Shown: in pieces, positions 6,238 to 13,372 of the stretch | How the letters are laid out: every line of letters begins with the position of its first letter | How positions within the stretch are numbered: position 1 is the stretch's first letter | From: an uncultured Oscillibacter sp. | Lineage (GTDB): Bacteria; Bacillota; Clostridia; Oscillospirales; Oscillospiraceae | DNA: 17,928 nucleotides | Direction: 5' to 3' | Assembly: GCA_910584995.1 (NCBI GenBank) | Contig: CAJUDW010000038.1 | Location: 1 to 17,928, forward strand | The notes under the pieces: model-generated | Told to the model about the DNA's origin: nothing | Database searches by the model: none | Seen by the model: only the letters and a program-made list of their open reading frames with translations | Translations under genes and position numbers: made by a program

Positions 6238-6653
6238 TTGCCGCTGCCAGCAAAATATCCCCACAGGTAACAGACTGCCAGGATAAAAGAAAACACCTGC
6301 CCCAGAACCGTGGCTAAAGCCGCCCCGAAAATGCCCCAATGAAAGGCGAAAATGAAGATCGAATCCAGGATGGTATGGACAACCAGGATGGTATGGACAA
6401 TAGCCCCTGCAAGCATGCAGGTCATGGAATACCGGGGGCTTCCGTCCGCCCTGATCAAATTACTCATGCCGTTTGTGACAATGAGAAAGGGCATTCCGGC
6501 CAAGGTGATCCCGGCGTACTGCCGGGCATAGGGAAACACCTCGGCGGCTGCTCCAAATAAGTTCAAAAGCTGATCCAGCAGGATTTCACCGATTACCAGA
6601 ACAGACAGGGCGGGGTCCGTGGGATACAGCTTGCAGATCTTCTTGTCCTTATT
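6189..6653 (-). pseudogene. MATE family efflux transporter, truncated remnant
   Basis: On the minus strand a frame open from a TAA at 6654-6656 reads ...GEILLDQLLNLFGAAAEV, PYARQYAGITLAGMPFLIV, NGMSNLIRADGSPRYSM and FHWGIFGAALATVLGQVFSF. This is the TM3-TM6 region of MepA-type MATE exporters (LFGA...Y...I..G.PF; IRADG.P; GI.GAA.AT..GQ). About 150 residues remain of ~450. The first two helices and the whole C-terminal half are missing, and the frame ends within the antisense of the upstream gene. An in-frame 18-bp duplication (6365-6400) inserts six residues (VHTILV) in a membrane helix. No start with a ribosome-binding site is visible. It is unlikely to be functional. Confidence 0.75.
6365..6400. 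repeat. 18-bp perfect tandem duplication
   Basis: The unit CCAGGATGGTATGGACAA occurs at 6365-6382 and 6383-6400. It adds six in-frame residues to the decayed MATE gene, consistent with replication slippage. Confidence 0.85.
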
Positions 6654-6656
6654 TTA

Positions 6657-6924
6657 ACCGCTTATTGCCGCGCAGGAATTCCCGTCAGCGTGCAGGGCTT
6701 AAACCCGCTTTGCCGGGTCTTCACCCGTTTTAGGCAAACAGCAGAAACATACGGGGCCTTCCCGGCATATCACGGATACCCATGCCGGTCAATCTGTTTT
6801 CTGCCCGGCCCTGTGTGCCGTCCGGGTTTCTTGCCTTGAATCCCCGGGGCCGGTGTGGTATGATATTGTCAGCAAGATGAACAATACCGGGCGGATATTC
6901 CCTGGTGGAATTTGTGGAGGAAGC
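6657..6924. other. Intergenic leader of the MTA/SAH nucleosidase gene
   Basis: This 268-nt stretch holds no gene that I can support. Its right part has a good promoter (6836-6864) and a Shine-Dalgarno GGAGGAAG before the next start. The left part has GC-rich repeats of GGG/CCC type but no clear terminator. Confidence 0.5.
6836..6864 (+). promoter_or_regulatory. Sigma-A-type promoter
   Basis: TTGAAT (6836-6841), a 17-nt GC-rich spacer and TATGAT (6859-6864) lie about 60 nt before ATG6925. This is a near-consensus promoter for the nucleosidase gene. Confidence 0.7.
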
Positions 6925-7614
6925 ATGAACATAGGGATCCTTTGTGCCAGCGACGCGGAATTGAAGCCGTTCCTCCCCATGATGGAAGGGACGGAAACCG
7001 TCCAAAAGGCTATGCTGACATTCTACACTGGGAAAATCTCCGGACAGGACGTTACTGCGCTCTATTCCGGCGCGTGTAAGGTAAACGCTGCCCTGGCGGC
7101 CCAAATCCTGATTGACTCCTTCCGCTGCGGCGCTGTCATCAACGCCGGGACGGCAGGAGCCATGGACGATCGCCTGAAGGTGTTTGACACCGTCGTATCA
7201 ACAGAAGCGGCTTACCATGATGTGGGCAGGGATATCTTAACTGAGTTCCATCCGTGGCTGCCGTCTATCTGGTTTGCGGCGTCAAAAGATATGCTGCAGG
7301 CTTCAAAAGATGTTGTCGGAGCGGGGGAGCGGGTGTTTTGGGGAAGGATGGTGACAGGAGAGGCCTTTATCAATGATGAGAAGCGGAGCGTTGTCAAGGC
7401 GCGGTTTGCGCCGCTGAGCGTGGATATGGAAACAGGCGCGGTGGCGCATGTCTGCTATGTGAACCGGATCCCCTTCATTGCGGTCAGGACCATCACGGAT
7501 TCCGCCGATCGGGACAGCCATGGCGATTTTGAACGGAACTGCGCCCGGGCCTCCCAAATCTCGGCGGATTTTGTCAGGCGGTTCCTGCCGGCAATCGGGA
7601 AAACGGTAATCTGA
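6925..7614 (+). CDS. mtnN: 5'-methylthioadenosine/S-adenosylhomocysteine nucleosidase
   Basis: This 229-aa enzyme of the PNP/UDP phosphorylase superfamily cleaves adenine from MTA, SAH or 5'-deoxyadenosine, clearing by-products of SAM use. The key residues sit where they do in E. coli MTAN: E12, the INAGTAGAM loop (72-80), M168-E169 in SVDMETGAV, and the general acid D192 in RTITDSAD. 'MVTGEAFI' matches the FVTGD segment. The family consensus after ME is usually G; here it is T. ATG6925 follows GGAGGAAG; an in-frame ATG 24 codons upstream would overlap the promoter and is rejected. The gene is monocistronic. Related nucleosidases such as futalosine hydrolase cannot be fully excluded. Confidence 0.9.
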   Translation: MNIGILCASDAELKPFLPMMEGTETVQKAMLTFYTGKISGQDVTALYSGACKVNAALAAQILIDSFRCGAVINAGTAGAMDDRLKVFDTVVSTEAAYHDVGRDILTEFHPWLPSIWFAASKDMLQASKDVVGAGERVFWGRMVTGEAFINDEKRSVVKARFAPLSVDMETGAVAHVCYVNRIPFIAVRTITDSADRDSHGDFERNCARASQISADFVRRFLPAIGKTVI

Positions 7615-7705
7615 CAGGGATGCGGAAAGCCGGAGGCGGATCCGCGCAGTTCCTCTGCCGGTTCCCCTGCTGCCGGTTTTTTTCACAGAAACAGGGATTT
7701 CCCAC

Positions 7706-7733
7706 TTGCATTTATTGTAGGATGTGCTATAAT
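7706..7733 (+). promoter_or_regulatory. Promoter of the ior operon
   Basis: TTGCAT (7706-7711), a 16-nt spacer and a consensus TATAAT (7728-7733) lie about 70 nt before iorA. The -10 region is embedded in a 20-bp-period repeat (next entry). Confidence 0.7.
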
Positions 7734-7750
7734 ATTGTACGATGTCTTAT
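7714..7750 (+). promoter_or_regulatory. Direct repeat over the -10 region, candidate operator
   Basis: ATTGTAGGATGTGCTAT (7714-7730) and ATTGTACGATGTCTTAT (7734-7750) match at 14 of 17 positions with a period of 20 bp, about two helical turns. They cover the spacer, -10 box and transcription start. This placement suits a repressor bound on one DNA face. The binding protein is unknown. Confidence 0.4.
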
Positions 7751-7804
7751 AGCGTATCCCCAGAAAACGCAGAGAAACTTATCTAGAGAAGGTGACTTAC
7801 GGAA

Positions 7805-9688
7805 ATGGAATGGACAATGACAGCCAACGCCCCCGGCCAGGTCTGCCTGATGCAGGGCAACGAGGCCATTACCCGGGGCGCTGTGGAGGCCGGTATCCAC
7901 TTTGCCGCCTCCTATCCCGGCTCTCCCTCCTCCCAGGTCTTGGGAATGTTGGGCAAAATCGCAAAGGAACGGGGCTTTTATGCCCAGTGGTCCACCAATG
8001 AAGTATGCGCGCTGGAGTCCTGCATGGGCGCCTCCCTGGCGGGAGCCAGGGCCATCTGCATCGTGAAGCAGAACGGCCTCCTCTGCACGGCGGACGCGCT
8101 CTTCTGCGGCGCGCAGCACGGCGTAAAGGGCGGGCTGGTGATCGTCACCTCCGACGACCCCAGCGCCCACTCCAGCACCAACGAATTCGACTCCCGCTGG
8201 CAGGCCGAAGGGGCCTGCGTCCCCATGCTGGAGCCCACTATCATGCAGGAGGCCAAGGACATGGTGCCCTATGCCTTCGAACTCTCCGAACGGGTAGGCC
8301 AGATGGTCATCATCCGCCTCACCACCCGTGTCTGTCACGGGCGGGGCAACGTAACCCTGGGCCCCCTGCCGGATCGGCCGGAGTCCCTGCGGACGGTTGG
8401 CGAGTGGGATCGGATGACCTGCGTTGCCTACCAGCATGAGCCTATGCTTCAAAAGCTGGACGCCATCCGCCGGGAATTCGGCGATTCTGCCTTTAACCAT
8501 TATGAAGGCCCTGACGTCTCCAAGGATTTGATCATCGCCGGCGGCACCGGCAGGCTCTATGCCCGGGAGGCCATTGACCGGCTGCACGTGGGGGATCGGG
8601 TTGGCCTGATGAGTTTGGGTACTCTGTGGCCCCTGCCGGAGGATTACATACTGGAGCGGCTGAAAACGGCGGAAAGGGTCCTGATTGTGGAAGAGGTGGA
8701 TCCCTTCCTGGAGCAGAACATCCAGGCCATCGCGGGCCGGAACCGGCTGTCCCTTACCTTCCTGGGCCGGTCCAACGGGGCCCTGCCCCGGATCGGCGAA
8801 CTGGATCCGGAGAACGTCACCGCCGCCGTGGCCGCCTTCGCCGGCGTGCCCCAGCCCAAACGGGAGGTTCCCCCCTTTGATACGGCGCTGCCTGTCCGGG
8901 ATCTGACTTTCTGCGCCGGATGCCCTCACCGGGCCACCTTCTATCTCCTGAAAAAGATTATGCGCCAGGAGAAACTGCCCGGCATTGTCATCGGCGATAT
9001 CGGCTGCTACTTCATGGCGGGGCAGCCTGCCGGATACTACGGCTACCAGGCCTGCAACTGCATGGGCTCCGGCATCAATATGGCCCAGGGCCTGGGCCAG
9101 CTGACGGCCTACGGCATGGATCAGAAGGTTGCCACCATCTGCGGCGACTCCACCTTCTTCCACACCATCCTGCCGGGGCTGGTGAACGCCCAGTACCACA
9201 ATGCCAACATGCTTTTGCTGGTGCTGGACAACTCCGCCACCGCCATGACCGGATTCCAGCCCCACCCGGGCACCGGCCTCACCGCCATGGGGGATCCCGT
9301 GAAGCCCATGGACATCCAGAAGATTGTGGAGGCCATGGGGTGCGACGTGGAGGTTGCCGATCCCTTTGACGTGGCGGAGACAGAGAAGACCCTCCGCCGC
9401 CTGATCCAGAAGCCGGGAATGAACGTCCTCATCATGCGCCAGCCCTGCGCCACCCTCATGGGCAAGCAGGGCCGGAAGAAGGCCCGGGTCTATGTGGATC
9501 AGGACAAGTGCCTGGGGGACGGATGCGGCTGCGACAAATATTGCAGCCGGGTCTGGGGCTGTCCCGGAAACACCTGGGATTTCACGAAGAATAAAGCGGT
9601 CATTGACCCCGTCACCTGCGTAGGGTGCGGCGTGTGCGCCAAACTCTGTCCTGGCGGGGCCATCCAAGTGGAAGGCGGTGAGGCGTGA
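7805..9688 (+). CDS. iorA: Indolepyruvate:ferredoxin oxidoreductase, alpha subunit
   Basis: IorA with IorB converts aryl pyruvates (indolepyruvate, phenylpyruvate, hydroxyphenylpyruvate) and CoA to aryl-acetyl-CoA and CO2, reducing ferredoxin in the cytoplasm. The 627-aa order is typical: a pyruvate-ferredoxin oxidoreductase N domain with GNEAITRGAVEAG and ASYPGSPSSQ (~18-45), a transketolase-like middle domain, CAGCPHRATF (370-378), a TPP-binding domain with CGDSTFF (446-452) and DNSATAMTG (475-483), and a C-terminal ferredoxin domain. The second cluster is canonical (C605, C608, C611, C615-P). The first is atypical: C569, C574, C576, C580 and C586. ATG7805 is preceded by AGAAGGTGA at a slightly long spacing. 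Its stop overlaps iorB (TGATG). The substrate preference is inferred from the family. Confidence 0.95.
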   Translation: MEWTMTANAPGQVCLMQGNEAITRGAVEAGIHFAASYPGSPSSQVLGMLGKIAKERGFYAQWSTNEVCALESCMGASLAGARAICIVKQNGLLCTADALFCGAQHGVKGGLVIVTSDDPSAHSSTNEFDSRWQAEGACVPMLEPTIMQEAKDMVPYAFELSERVGQMVIIRLTTRVCHGRGNVTLGPLPDRPESLRTVGEWDRMTCVAYQHEPMLQKLDAIRREFGDSAFNHYEGPDVSKDLIIAGGTGRLYAREAIDRLHVGDRVGLMSLGTLWPLPEDYILERLKTAERVLIVEEVDPFLEQNIQAIAGRNRLSLTFLGRSNGALPRIGELDPENVTAAVAAFAGVPQPKREVPPFDTALPVRDLTFCAGCPHRATFYLLKKIMRQEKLPGIVIGDIGCYFMAGQPAGYYGYQACNCMGSGINMAQGLGQLTAYGMDQKVATICGDSTFFHTILPGLVNAQYHNANMLLLVLDNSATAMTGFQPHPGTGLTAMGDPVKPMDIQKIVEAMGCDVEVADPFDVAETEKTLRRLIQKPGMNVLIMRQPCATLMGKQGRKKARVYVDQDKCLGDGCGCDKYCSRVWGCPGNTWDFTKNKAVIDPVTCVGCGVCAKLCPGGAIQVEGGEA

Positions 9689-10317
9689 TGAAAGCGTTTC
9701 GGTTTGACCCTCTGAACATTGTGGTCTGCGGCATCGGCGGGCAGGGCAACGTCCTGGCCTCCGAGGTGCTGGGCAGCGCCATGACCGACCGGGGCTACCA
9801 TGTGGCCGTGGGGGAGACCTACGGGGCCTCCCAGCGGGGCGGCTCCGTCATGAGCCACGTCCGCGTCTCCGCCAGGGAGGAGATGAGCGTCCTCATCCAT
9901 CCCGGCGAAGCCCATATGATCATTGGCTTTGAGCCTTTAGAGACCCTGCGGATCGCCAGGGTCTACGCAGGGAAAGACACTACTGTTGTCTACGACCCCC
10001 GGCCTGTCTATCCCCTGAGCGTTTTGCAGGGGGTGGAGGCATATCCTCCTTTGGAGGATATGGCGGCGGAAATCCGTGCCCTCTCCGCCGCGGCTTATGC
10101 GGTGCCTGCCGCGGATATCGCCATGGAAGTGGGGGACTCCCGCTCCGCCAATATCGCCCTGCTGGGGGCCTTCACCCAGCTGCCGGACGCCCCCCTCAGC
10201 CGGGAGGATCTGGAAAAAATCCTCGCCAAGCGGTTCAAGGGCGCGGTGCTGGAACTGAACCAAAAGGCCTTCGCCATGGGCTGCGCGGCAGTCAACGGGA
10301 AAGGAGGGACGGTGTGA
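9688..10317 (+). CDS. iorB: Indolepyruvate:ferredoxin oxidoreductase, beta subunit
   Basis: The 209-aa partner of IorA, equivalent to the gamma domain of pyruvate:ferredoxin oxidoreductase, which helps bind CoA and completes the active complex. It begins with the family glycine motif NIVVCGIGGQGNVLAS, followed by 'GETYGASQRGGSVMSHVR' (the typical '..G.SQRGG.V..H.R'), and 'IGFEPLETLR'. ATG9688 shares one base with the iorA stop, and GGTGAGG lies just upstream. A GTG one codon earlier is possible. Its own stop overlaps the next start in the same TGATG manner, so translation of iorA, iorB and the small gene should be coupled and stoichiometric. Confidence 0.94.
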   Translation: MKAFRFDPLNIVVCGIGGQGNVLASEVLGSAMTDRGYHVAVGETYGASQRGGSVMSHVRVSAREEMSVLIHPGEAHMIIGFEPLETLRIARVYAGKDTTVVYDPRPVYPLSVLQGVEAYPPLEDMAAEIRALSAAAYAVPAADIAMEVGDSRSANIALLGAFTQLPDAPLSREDLEKILAKRFKGAVLELNQKAFAMGCAAVNGKGGTV

Positions 10318-10574
10318 TGGATGCTGTCCAGGTACGGTTCCTCCACCCCACGGAGGATAAGGCGCTGACCCTTTCCCTGCCCCGGGAGACCCGGTTTTCC
10401 CAGCTGACGGAGATGCTGTATGAAAAGGGGTTTGTGCCCTGGCAGAAGCCGGGCTACCGCTTCATCTATCAGGAGCATTTCTGCGGCATGATACACACCC
10501 TGGGGGACTACATCCCTGATACGGCGAAGGCCATGGATCTGAAGGTCTTCCATATCCCCGTGGTGCTGATGTGA
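10317..10574 (+). CDS. Small protein with ubiquitin-like (beta-grasp) pattern in the ior operon
   Basis: This 85-aa protein belongs to no named family that I can assign. The order of predicted elements is strand (VQVRFLHP), strand (KALTLSLP), helix (RFSQLTEMLYEKGF), strand (YRFIYQEHF), then TLGDYIPD and a final strand LKVFHIPVVLM. This resembles the beta-grasp fold of EsaB/YukD and ubiquitin-like proteins. There is no C-terminal Gly-Gly, so it is not a ThiS/MoaD-type sulfur carrier. It has a single Cys (in HFCGMI) and no metal motif. AGGAGG lies 9 nt before ATG10317, and the start shares one base with the iorB stop. The next gene begins 12 nt later. The position between iorB and an electron-transfer flavoprotein-like gene suggests an adaptor or assembly role, which is inference. 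Confidence 0.85.
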   Translation: MDAVQVRFLHPTEDKALTLSLPRETRFSQLTEMLYEKGFVPWQKPGYRFIYQEHFCGMIHTLGDYIPDTAKAMDLKVFHIPVVLM

Positions 10575-10586
10575 GGAGGAAGAGGC

Positions 10587-11708
10587 ATGTTTAGTACGAT
10601 TGCGCTTGACACCCAGGTCCTGAAGCAGGGCCTCTGCACCGGCTGCGGCGCCTGCCAGGGGATGTGCCCCTACTGGGACTCTGTGGACGGCCGCACGGTC
10701 TGGTATTTCGACTGCGAACGGCGGGACGGCCGCTGCCAACGGTTCTGCCCCCGTATGCCCACGGACTTGGACGCCCTGCGGAAGAAGTTCTTCGATACGG
10801 AGGCCATCCTGCCGGAGATCGGCCCCTTCCGCGGCCTGTACCTGACCCGTGCGGCAGAAGGGGCTGTCCGGGAGAAGGCCCAGCACGGCGGTACCATGAC
10901 CGCCCTGGTGGAACTGGCCCTGAAGGAGGGCTTTATCGACGCCGCCGCCCTGACCCGTTCCCGGGGAGGGCTTTCCCCGGAGGGGGTTTTGGCATCGTCG
11001 CCGGAGGAGATCCGGGCCTGTTCCGGCAGCAGCTTCCAGATTCCGCCCACCCTGGCGGCCCTGAACCGGGCCCTGAAGGAAAACCGCTATCACAGCATCG
11101 GCGTGGTAGGCACCCCCTGCAAGACGCTGGCGGTCTATAAGATGATGGCAGATCCCCTGCCGGAAAACGATAATCACGCCGGGAACATCGGCATGGTGTT
11201 TGGCCTCTTCTGCGGCTGGGGCCTGGACTGGGACGGCCTGGCAGAACTGACAGCCCGCCACGCGGATGCCGCCAGGGTCAGCCATATGGACATCCCCCCC
11301 AGCAAGTACCACTCCTTGGATCTGCGGGAGGATGGGAAGACCGTCTCTGTGAACCTGGACGAAGTGCTACCGCTGGTGCGCTCCGGCTGCCGGTACTGCA
11401 CGGATATGACGGCGGAGTTTGCCGATCTCTCCGTAGGCGGCGCCCGCAGCGCGGACGGCTGGGATGTGGACAAGGGCTGGAACCAGGTGATTGTCCGGAC
11501 AGAGAAGGGGCAGAAGCTGCTGGATCTGGCCCGGGAGAAAGGTGTTCTGGAGTTCAAGGAAACGCCGGAAACAGGCCTGGAGAAACTGAAGGGCGCTTCA
11601 CTGGGAAAGAAGCGCACCGGCATACGGAACCTCCGGGAACTGACAGGCGATCCGGAGAATCTGGGCTATCTGAACCCCTGCAAGGGGCTGTTCCAGGATA
11701 TCACCTGA
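10587..11708 (+). CDS. FrhB/FdhB-type flavin/iron-sulfur oxidoreductase
   Basis: A 373-aa protein of the coenzyme F420 hydrogenase/dehydrogenase beta-subunit family. The N-terminal ferredoxin motif CTGCGACQGMCPYW (C17, C20, C23, C27) is followed by further cysteines C43, C50 and C54. The FrhB N domain has VGTPCKTLAVYKM, and the FrhB C domain has SGCRYCTDMTAEFADLSVGG. Members carry FAD and Fe-S clusters and move electrons between ferredoxin or Fe-S partners and a hydride carrier. Clostridia normally lack F420, so another acceptor is likely. GAGGAAGAGG precedes ATG10587. As the last gene of the ior operon it could oxidise or supply the ferredoxin used by IorAB. A hairpin follows. Confidence 0.9.
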   Translation: MFSTIALDTQVLKQGLCTGCGACQGMCPYWDSVDGRTVWYFDCERRDGRCQRFCPRMPTDLDALRKKFFDTEAILPEIGPFRGLYLTRAAEGAVREKAQHGGTMTALVELALKEGFIDAAALTRSRGGLSPEGVLASSPEEIRACSGSSFQIPPTLAALNRALKENRYHSIGVVGTPCKTLAVYKMMADPLPENDNHAGNIGMVFGLFCGWGLDWDGLAELTARHADAARVSHMDIPPSKYHSLDLREDGKTVSVNLDEVLPLVRSGCRYCTDMTAEFADLSVGGARSADGWDVDKGWNQVIVRTEKGQKLLDLAREKGVLEFKETPETGLEKLKGASLGKKRTGIRNLRELTGDPENLGYLNPCKGLFQDIT

Positions 11709-11744
11709 TTTGAGAAAAGCGGGGAAAGCGCATAGGGAAACGCT

Positions 11745-11768
11745 GCGGCGGGGAATATTCCCCGCCGC
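11745..11768 (+). terminator. GC-rich palindrome after the ior operon
   Basis: A perfect 24-bp palindrome (GCGGCGGGGAAT and its complement, without spacer) begins 37 nt after the FrhB-like stop. No T-tract follows directly, so termination efficiency is unsure. Confidence 0.5.
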
Positions 11769-11777
11769 GGTTCTGCG

Positions 11778-11918
11778 TGTCAAAAAAGAGGCCCTGCCGC
11801 TTTTTTGAGCAGGAAAGGCCGGGTTTGGCCAGTATGTTTTCGACGTACACGCCGCCGAAAATATGATAAAACTTTTTCGCCGCTCCGGCGGCGAACTCCT
11901 GTGGAGGGCTTTTTGACA
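11778..11918. repeat. Hairpin-dense intergenic element with TGTCAAAAA inverted ends
   Basis: This 141-bp segment begins with TGTCAAAAA (11778-11786) and ends with TTTTTGACA (11910-11918). The symmetry continues imperfectly into GCCCT/AGGGC. Inside are CAAAAAAG/CTTTTTTG (11781-11807), GGCC/GGCC (11817-11830), TTTTCG/CGAAAA (11837-11861) and TTCGCCGC/GCGGCGAA (11876-11895). No gene on either strand is convincing. It may be a dispersed repeat (MITE or REP-like) or a structured RNA. Confidence 0.5.
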
Positions 11919-11924
11919 GTTTGA

Positions 11925-11952
11925 CCCCGGCGGGGATGTATCCCCGCCGGGG
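11925..11952 (+). terminator. Strong terminator-like hairpin between convergent operons
   Basis: CCCCGGCGGGGAT (11925-11937) pairs with ATCCCCGCCGGGG (11940-11952), followed by TTTTC on the plus strand. It probably backs up termination of the ior operon. On the minus strand the exonuclease transcript would also read into it. Confidence 0.65.
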
Positions 11953-11981
11953 TTTTCATGGAATATGGAATCAACCTGTTT

Positions 11982-12662
11982 TCAGCCGCCCGCTTCATAC
12001 AGCGGCACAGTCCGCTGGTAGGGCTGGGGACGGTAGGAGACAGAGGAGATGCGCCTTCCGGAGAGGCCGTACTTGGGATGGACGCCAAAGAGGTTGATGT
12101 ACCGGTCCAAATCGTCCCGCTCCGCAGCCATGGCCTCCAGCAGCTGGACGGTGGCCCTGGCGTCGTCCACCGCCCGGTGGCTGTTGACGGCGCTCTCCCC
12201 CAGGCCATAGCTGTCAATGGCGTTTTGCAGCTTGTGGGGGTAGTCCCGCCGGTCCCGGTAGACCGTCAGGGCATCCAGAAATTCCGGCAGGCGCAGGATG
12301 CCCGCAAGGCCACAGGGAGAGAGGAAGTAGTACATAAAATTCAGGTCGAACTGGGCGTTGTAGGCTACAAGCAGCGGCTTTCCCGCCCCCTCCAGCAGAT
12401 CCCGGAACCGCTCCGCAGCCTCCTGCTGATCCACGCCCTCCGCCAGCAGCTGGCTGCCGGTGATGCCGGTGAGTTCCGTGATGAAGGGGGGCAGCGTCCG
12501 GCCCTCCGGCAGGCGGATGAGGACGTCCATGGCGTCCGCCTCCCGGCCCTCCTCCAAGCTGACGGCCCCCAGTTCGATGATCCGATCCCGGCAGAATTCG
12601 ATGCCGGTGGTCTCCGTGTCAAAGACGATGATCCGGTCAAAACGGCGCCAAAGCGAGTCCAT
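11982..12662 (-). CDS. DEDDh 3'-5' exonuclease, DnaQ/PolC epsilon-like
   Basis: This 226-aa enzyme of the RNase T/DnaQ superfamily hydrolyses DNA or RNA from the 3' end with two metal ions. All five catalytic residues are present: D15 and E17 (VFDTETTG), D106 (YNAQFD), H162 and D167 (HRAVDD). There is no polymerase, helicase or GIY-YIG domain, so it is a stand-alone exonuclease whose substrate is not defined. ATG12662 is chosen because GGAGGAGG lies about 8 nt upstream; a TTG six codons before overlaps that site. The start shares one base with the stop of the endonuclease gene (TGATG), so the two are coupled. It is convergent with the ior operon. Confidence 0.92.
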   Translation of the reverse strand: MDSLWRRFDRIIVFDTETTGIEFCRDRIIELGAVSLEEGREADAMDVLIRLPEGRTLPPFITELTGITGSQLLAEGVDQQEAAERFRDLLEGAGKPLLVAYNAQFDLNFMYYFLSPCGLAGILRLPEFLDALTVYRDRRDYPHKLQNAIDSYGLGESAVNSHRAVDDARATVQLLEAMAAERDDLDRYINLFGVHPKYGLSGRRISSVSYRPQPYQRTVPLYEAGG

Positions 12663-13372
12663 CAGGCGGCCTCCTCCCAACTGTCCCCGTTGGCATAGTC
12701 AATGGTAATGCCGGGCTGGATATTGTGGCAGTAAACATTGAAGCACACACCGGCCCCCTGATCCTCCACGGACCAGGCCTCCATCAGCACACCCCGGGCT
12801 ACCAGTTCCTCCCCCTCGTAGACCGGCGTCACCCGGTAGAGGACGTGGTTCCCCGTCTCTTTCACGTAATCGGCCACCAGGTTCTCAAAGGGGAGCATCC
12901 CCTCCACGTTCAAGTAGCGGGTACCAGTGATGAGGTTATTTTTGTTGGCGTTTTCGGCGGTGAGTTGGTAGCCGATAAGATGGCAGCGGTTGTAGAGGTA
13001 TTTTCCGTCCACCACATCGTATTTCACCGTCTGCCAGCCGGAGGGCCGGATCTGCCCGATAGACTCCCGATCCTCCGTAGGCATCAGATCCCGGCCCACA
13101 CTGGCGTAAGCCGGGCCGCAGCGGCCCAGGTAATCCAATTCGCTGTAGGATTCAAAGGACTCCGCCGTCCGCTCGTCCTCTTTAAAATAGGGGATATTGC
13201 TGTTGACCTCCCCGTAGGGGGCGCCGGCATAGGCAGGGAGATCCTCCGGGGAGAACTGGGCCCCCAGGGCCTCCTGCCGCTCCTGCCAGGTAATGAACAG
13301 ATAGGCACCGATCAGGAGGGCCAGCAGGACGATCCGGACGGCGGCCCATTTACTGTCAGGCTTCCTGCGCAT
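12662..13372 (-). CDS. DNA/RNA non-specific endonuclease, membrane-anchored (EndA/NucA-like)
   Basis: A 236-aa nuclease of the beta-beta-alpha-metal (NUC) superfamily. A positively charged N terminus (MRRKPDSKW) precedes one hydrophobic segment (about residues 10-28), indicating export and anchoring, or a signal peptide. The catalytic segment is YNRCHLIGYQLT (His at ~131), with NKNNLITGTRYLNVEGM as the metal-binding Asn region, where other members have 'DRGH'. Relatives such as EndA degrade external DNA for nutrition or make single strands for competence. ATG13372 follows GGAGGCGG. The gene overlaps the upstream gene by 17 nt and the exonuclease start by 1 nt. External or envelope nucleic acid cleavage is the likely role. 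Confidence 0.9.
   Translation of the reverse strand: MRRKPDSKWAAVRIVLLALLIGAYLFITWQERQEALGAQFSPEDLPAYAGAPYGEVNSNIPYFKEDERTAESFESYSELDYLGRCGPAYASVGRDLMPTEDRESIGQIRPSGWQTVKYDVVDGKYLYNRCHLIGYQLTAENANKNNLITGTRYLNVEGMLPFENLVADYVKETGNHVLYRVTPVYEGEELVARGVLMEAWSVEDQGAGVCFNVYCHNIQPGITIDYANGDSWEEAA

Noticed and set aside
5494..6339. A 281-codon minus-strand frame over the cyclase-like gene
   Set aside because: The plus-strand protein has family motifs and the antisense translation has none.
7615..7690. A terminator after the nucleosidase gene
   Set aside because: There is a T-tract after CTGCCGG at about 7676-7682, but I could not find a matching upstream arm of good quality.
7727..9667. A 646-codon open frame on the minus strand
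   Set aside because: It is antisense to iorA, whose motifs are unmistakable. Its His/Gly/Pro/Gln-rich translation is typical of a shadow frame in high-GC DNA.
10317..10574. The small ior gene as a ThiS/MoaD-type sulfur carrier
   Set aside because: The C terminus is HIPVVLM without Gly-Gly, and no adenylating E1-like partner is encoded nearby.
10095..11312. A 405-codon minus-strand frame over iorB and the FrhB-like gene
   Set aside because: It spans three real genes on the other strand, has no start site of quality and no recognisable domain.
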